DNA of 33,650 nucleotides from Flavobacteriales bacterium (GTDB taxonomy: Bacteria; Bacteroidota; Bacteroidia; Flavobacteriales_G; Salibacteraceae). Positions 32,386-33,650 of the stretch are shown here, in pieces. The notes beneath the pieces are model-generated. The model was not told where the DNA came from, made no database searches, and was given only the letters and a program-made list of their open reading frames with translations. A program made the position numbers and the translations under genes. Positions within the stretch are counted from its first letter, which is position 1. Each line of letters opens with the position of its first letter. The stretch is taken from positions 1 through 33,650 of the forward strand of contig JAGQYO010000038.1 in NCBI GenBank assembly GCA_020435995.1. Reading direction: 5' to 3'.

Positions 32386-33650
32386 TTGAAAGACAAGGAA
32401 AAAGAAAAACCCCCTAGGTTTAGTAAAGATCTAATATTGAAATCTGTTCGACTTTTCAGGTTCATTGCCCCTTATAAGGGATATTTTATTCTTGGCTTAT
32501 TGTGCCTTCTGGCTTCAAGTATAACTACCCTAGCTTTTCCCATGTTATTAGGGCAACTCTTTGATTCAACTGGATTTGGAAGTATCAATCAACTTGCTCT
32601 GATTCTGTTGGCGATTTTTTTCATTAATGCGATATTCTCTTATTTCAGAATTGTGCTTTTCGAAAATGTTGCCCAGCGCTCCTTGGATCTGCTGAGGAGA
32701 ACTACTTATGATCATTTGATCCGCTTGCCAATGACTTTTTTTAGCTCTAGGCGAGTAGGTGAGCTGAACAGCAGAATTAGTTCTGATATCTCCTTATTAC
32801 AGACAACCTTTACAACAACCTCGGCAGAGTTTCTTCGGCAAATTTTGACCATCATAGGAGGGCTTATATTACTCATGAGTATTTCTATAAAACTTACCTT
32901 GTTTATGCTTGGTATTGTGCCCGTTATTTCAGTAATCGCAATGATTTTTGGTCGATTTATTCGACGGCTATCTAAAGAAACGCAAACTGCGGTGGCCGAT
33001 TCAAATACCATTGTGGAAGAAACACTTCAGGGAATTGCGAGTGTAAAATCGTATGCCAACGAACCCTATGAAACCAGCAGGTACTCCAAAACCACTTCTA
33101 AAATAGTGGAATTGGCGATTGGTACCGCAAAGTATCGAGGCGCTTTTGTCTCCTTTATCATATTTGGACTTTTTGGCTCCATTGTAGGAGTTATTTGGTT
33201 CGGGCTTATTTTAAGAGAATCAGGCGATATTTCGGATGGAAGCCTTTTTTCATTCGTACTTTATACCGTGTTTGTTGGGGCTTCTATTGGTGGTATTGCC
33301 GATTTGTACTCACAATTAGTAAAGGCGGTTGGCGCTTCAGAAAATTTATTGGAAATTTTAGATGAAGAAAGAGAAGAAGATAGTGGAGATGCCAAGTTGG
33401 TTCTGAATGGAAACCTGTCCTTTAAGAATGTGTCGTTTGCTTACCCATCGCGGTCCGAATTGCCAGTTTTGTCCAACATATCATTTGATGTAAAATCGGG
33501 GCAAACCATTGCATTGGTTGGGGCTAGCGGAGCGGGAAAGTCTACAATCGCTTCCTTGCTTCTGAAGTTTTACAATCCACAAAAGGGCGAAATATTATTT
33601 GATGATAAACCAGTAACAGGCCTTAGTGCTAGGGCTTTACGAAATGAAAT
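32386..33650 (+). CDS. ABC exporter (fused permease-ATPase), 3' end off the window
   Basis: At least 421 residues of a type IV ABC exporter half-transporter. The permease opens with a charged tail then FIAPYKGYFILGLLCLLASS, has the signature coupling segment FFSSRRVGELNSRISSDISL, and about six helices. The ATPase begins near NLSFKNVSFAYPSRSELPVL and has the Walker A GASGAGKST (about 33521-33547). The Q-loop, signature and Walker B lie beyond the edge. The reading frame has no ATG before the first transmembrane helix, so a TTG at 32386 (KDKEKEKPPRF) is proposed as start; the promoter-like element supports this. It resembles lipid A or multidrug exporters; substrate unknown. Confidence 0.88.
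   Translation, partial: MKDKEKEKPPRFSKDLILKSVRLFRFIAPYKGYFILGLLCLLASSITTLAFPMLLGQLFDSTGFGSINQLALILLAIFFINAIFSYFRIVLFENVAQRSLDLLRRTTYDHLIRLPMTFFSSRRVGELNSRISSDISLLQTTFTTTSAEFLRQILTIIGGLILLMSISIKLTLFMLGIVPVISVIAMIFGRFIRRLSKETQTAVADSNTIVEETLQGIASVKSYANEPYETSRYSKTTSKIVELAIGTAKYRGAFVSFIIFGLFGSIVGVIWFGLILRESGDISDGSLFSFVLYTVFVGASIGGIADLYSQLVKAVGASENLLEILDEEREEDSGDAKLVLNGNLSFKNVSFAYPSRSELPVLSNISFDVKSGQTIALVGASGAGKSTIASLLLKFYNPQKGEILFDDKPVTGLSARALRNE

Noticed and set aside
1-33650. CRISPR array, complete insertion sequence, toxin-antitoxin or other defence island
   Set aside because: No regularly spaced direct repeats, transposase, cas or restriction genes were recognised; the only accessory trace is the dead RhuM gene.

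Overview
The window reads as a chromosomal segment of a Bacteroidota bacterium, most likely a Cytophagales-type aerobe. The evidence is a C-terminal type IX secretion (T9SS) sorting domain, several exact TAnnTTTG promoter elements (one with TTTG 19 bp upstream), A-rich leaders without clear Shine-Dalgarno sites, a bacillithiol deacetylase (BshB1), a Ccm-type cytochrome c maturation cluster and families typical of the phylum (DUF4924, DUF2520, anchored OmpH/Skp). Species cannot be named from the sequence.

Layout. 1-2150 is a decayed accessory patch: an unrecognised partial reading frame, a GT39-type glycosyltransferase cut to its N-terminal half, and a RhuM-family gene with one nonsense codon and several frameshifts. 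2432-5865 holds a sodium:solute symporter converging on a membrane hybrid histidine kinase whose H-box histidine is Asn. 5939-14999 looks like one leftward ten-gene operon: ccmB, ccmC, ccmD, ccmE, ccmF, a DUF2520 protein, a KdsC-type phosphatase, a UbiA-type prenyltransferase, a Maf pyrophosphatase and a MuiA/DUF4139 protein. Most junctions overlap or are separated by a few bases. The operon starts at a divergent promoter shared with bshB1 and ends at a strong hairpin terminator.

15739-21569 has a large secreted BNR/Ig-like T9SS protein with a textbook promoter, a GT4 glycosyltransferase plus polysaccharide flippase pair, and tRNA-His(GUG). 21589-23943 is a leftward cluster (GDPD phosphodiesterase, small exported protein, OmpH-like protein, DUF4924). 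24023-28389 carries miaE, a CapD/WbpM-type membrane dehydratase, gcvT and a ComB-like phosphatase. 28600-33650 has an unknown protein, a metzincin lipoprotein, L-2-hydroxyglutarate oxidase, rpmH, a potassium channel and the start of an ABC exporter that runs off the right edge.

No CRISPR array, complete insertion sequence, prophage or recognisable defence island was found. The observations most worth a second look are the kinase without its phospho-acceptor His, the CxxxY-type CcmE in a long mixed envelope operon, the palindromic divergent ccm/bshB1 control region, the tRNA-His acceptor stem with two apparent U-U pairs, and the degraded left edge.
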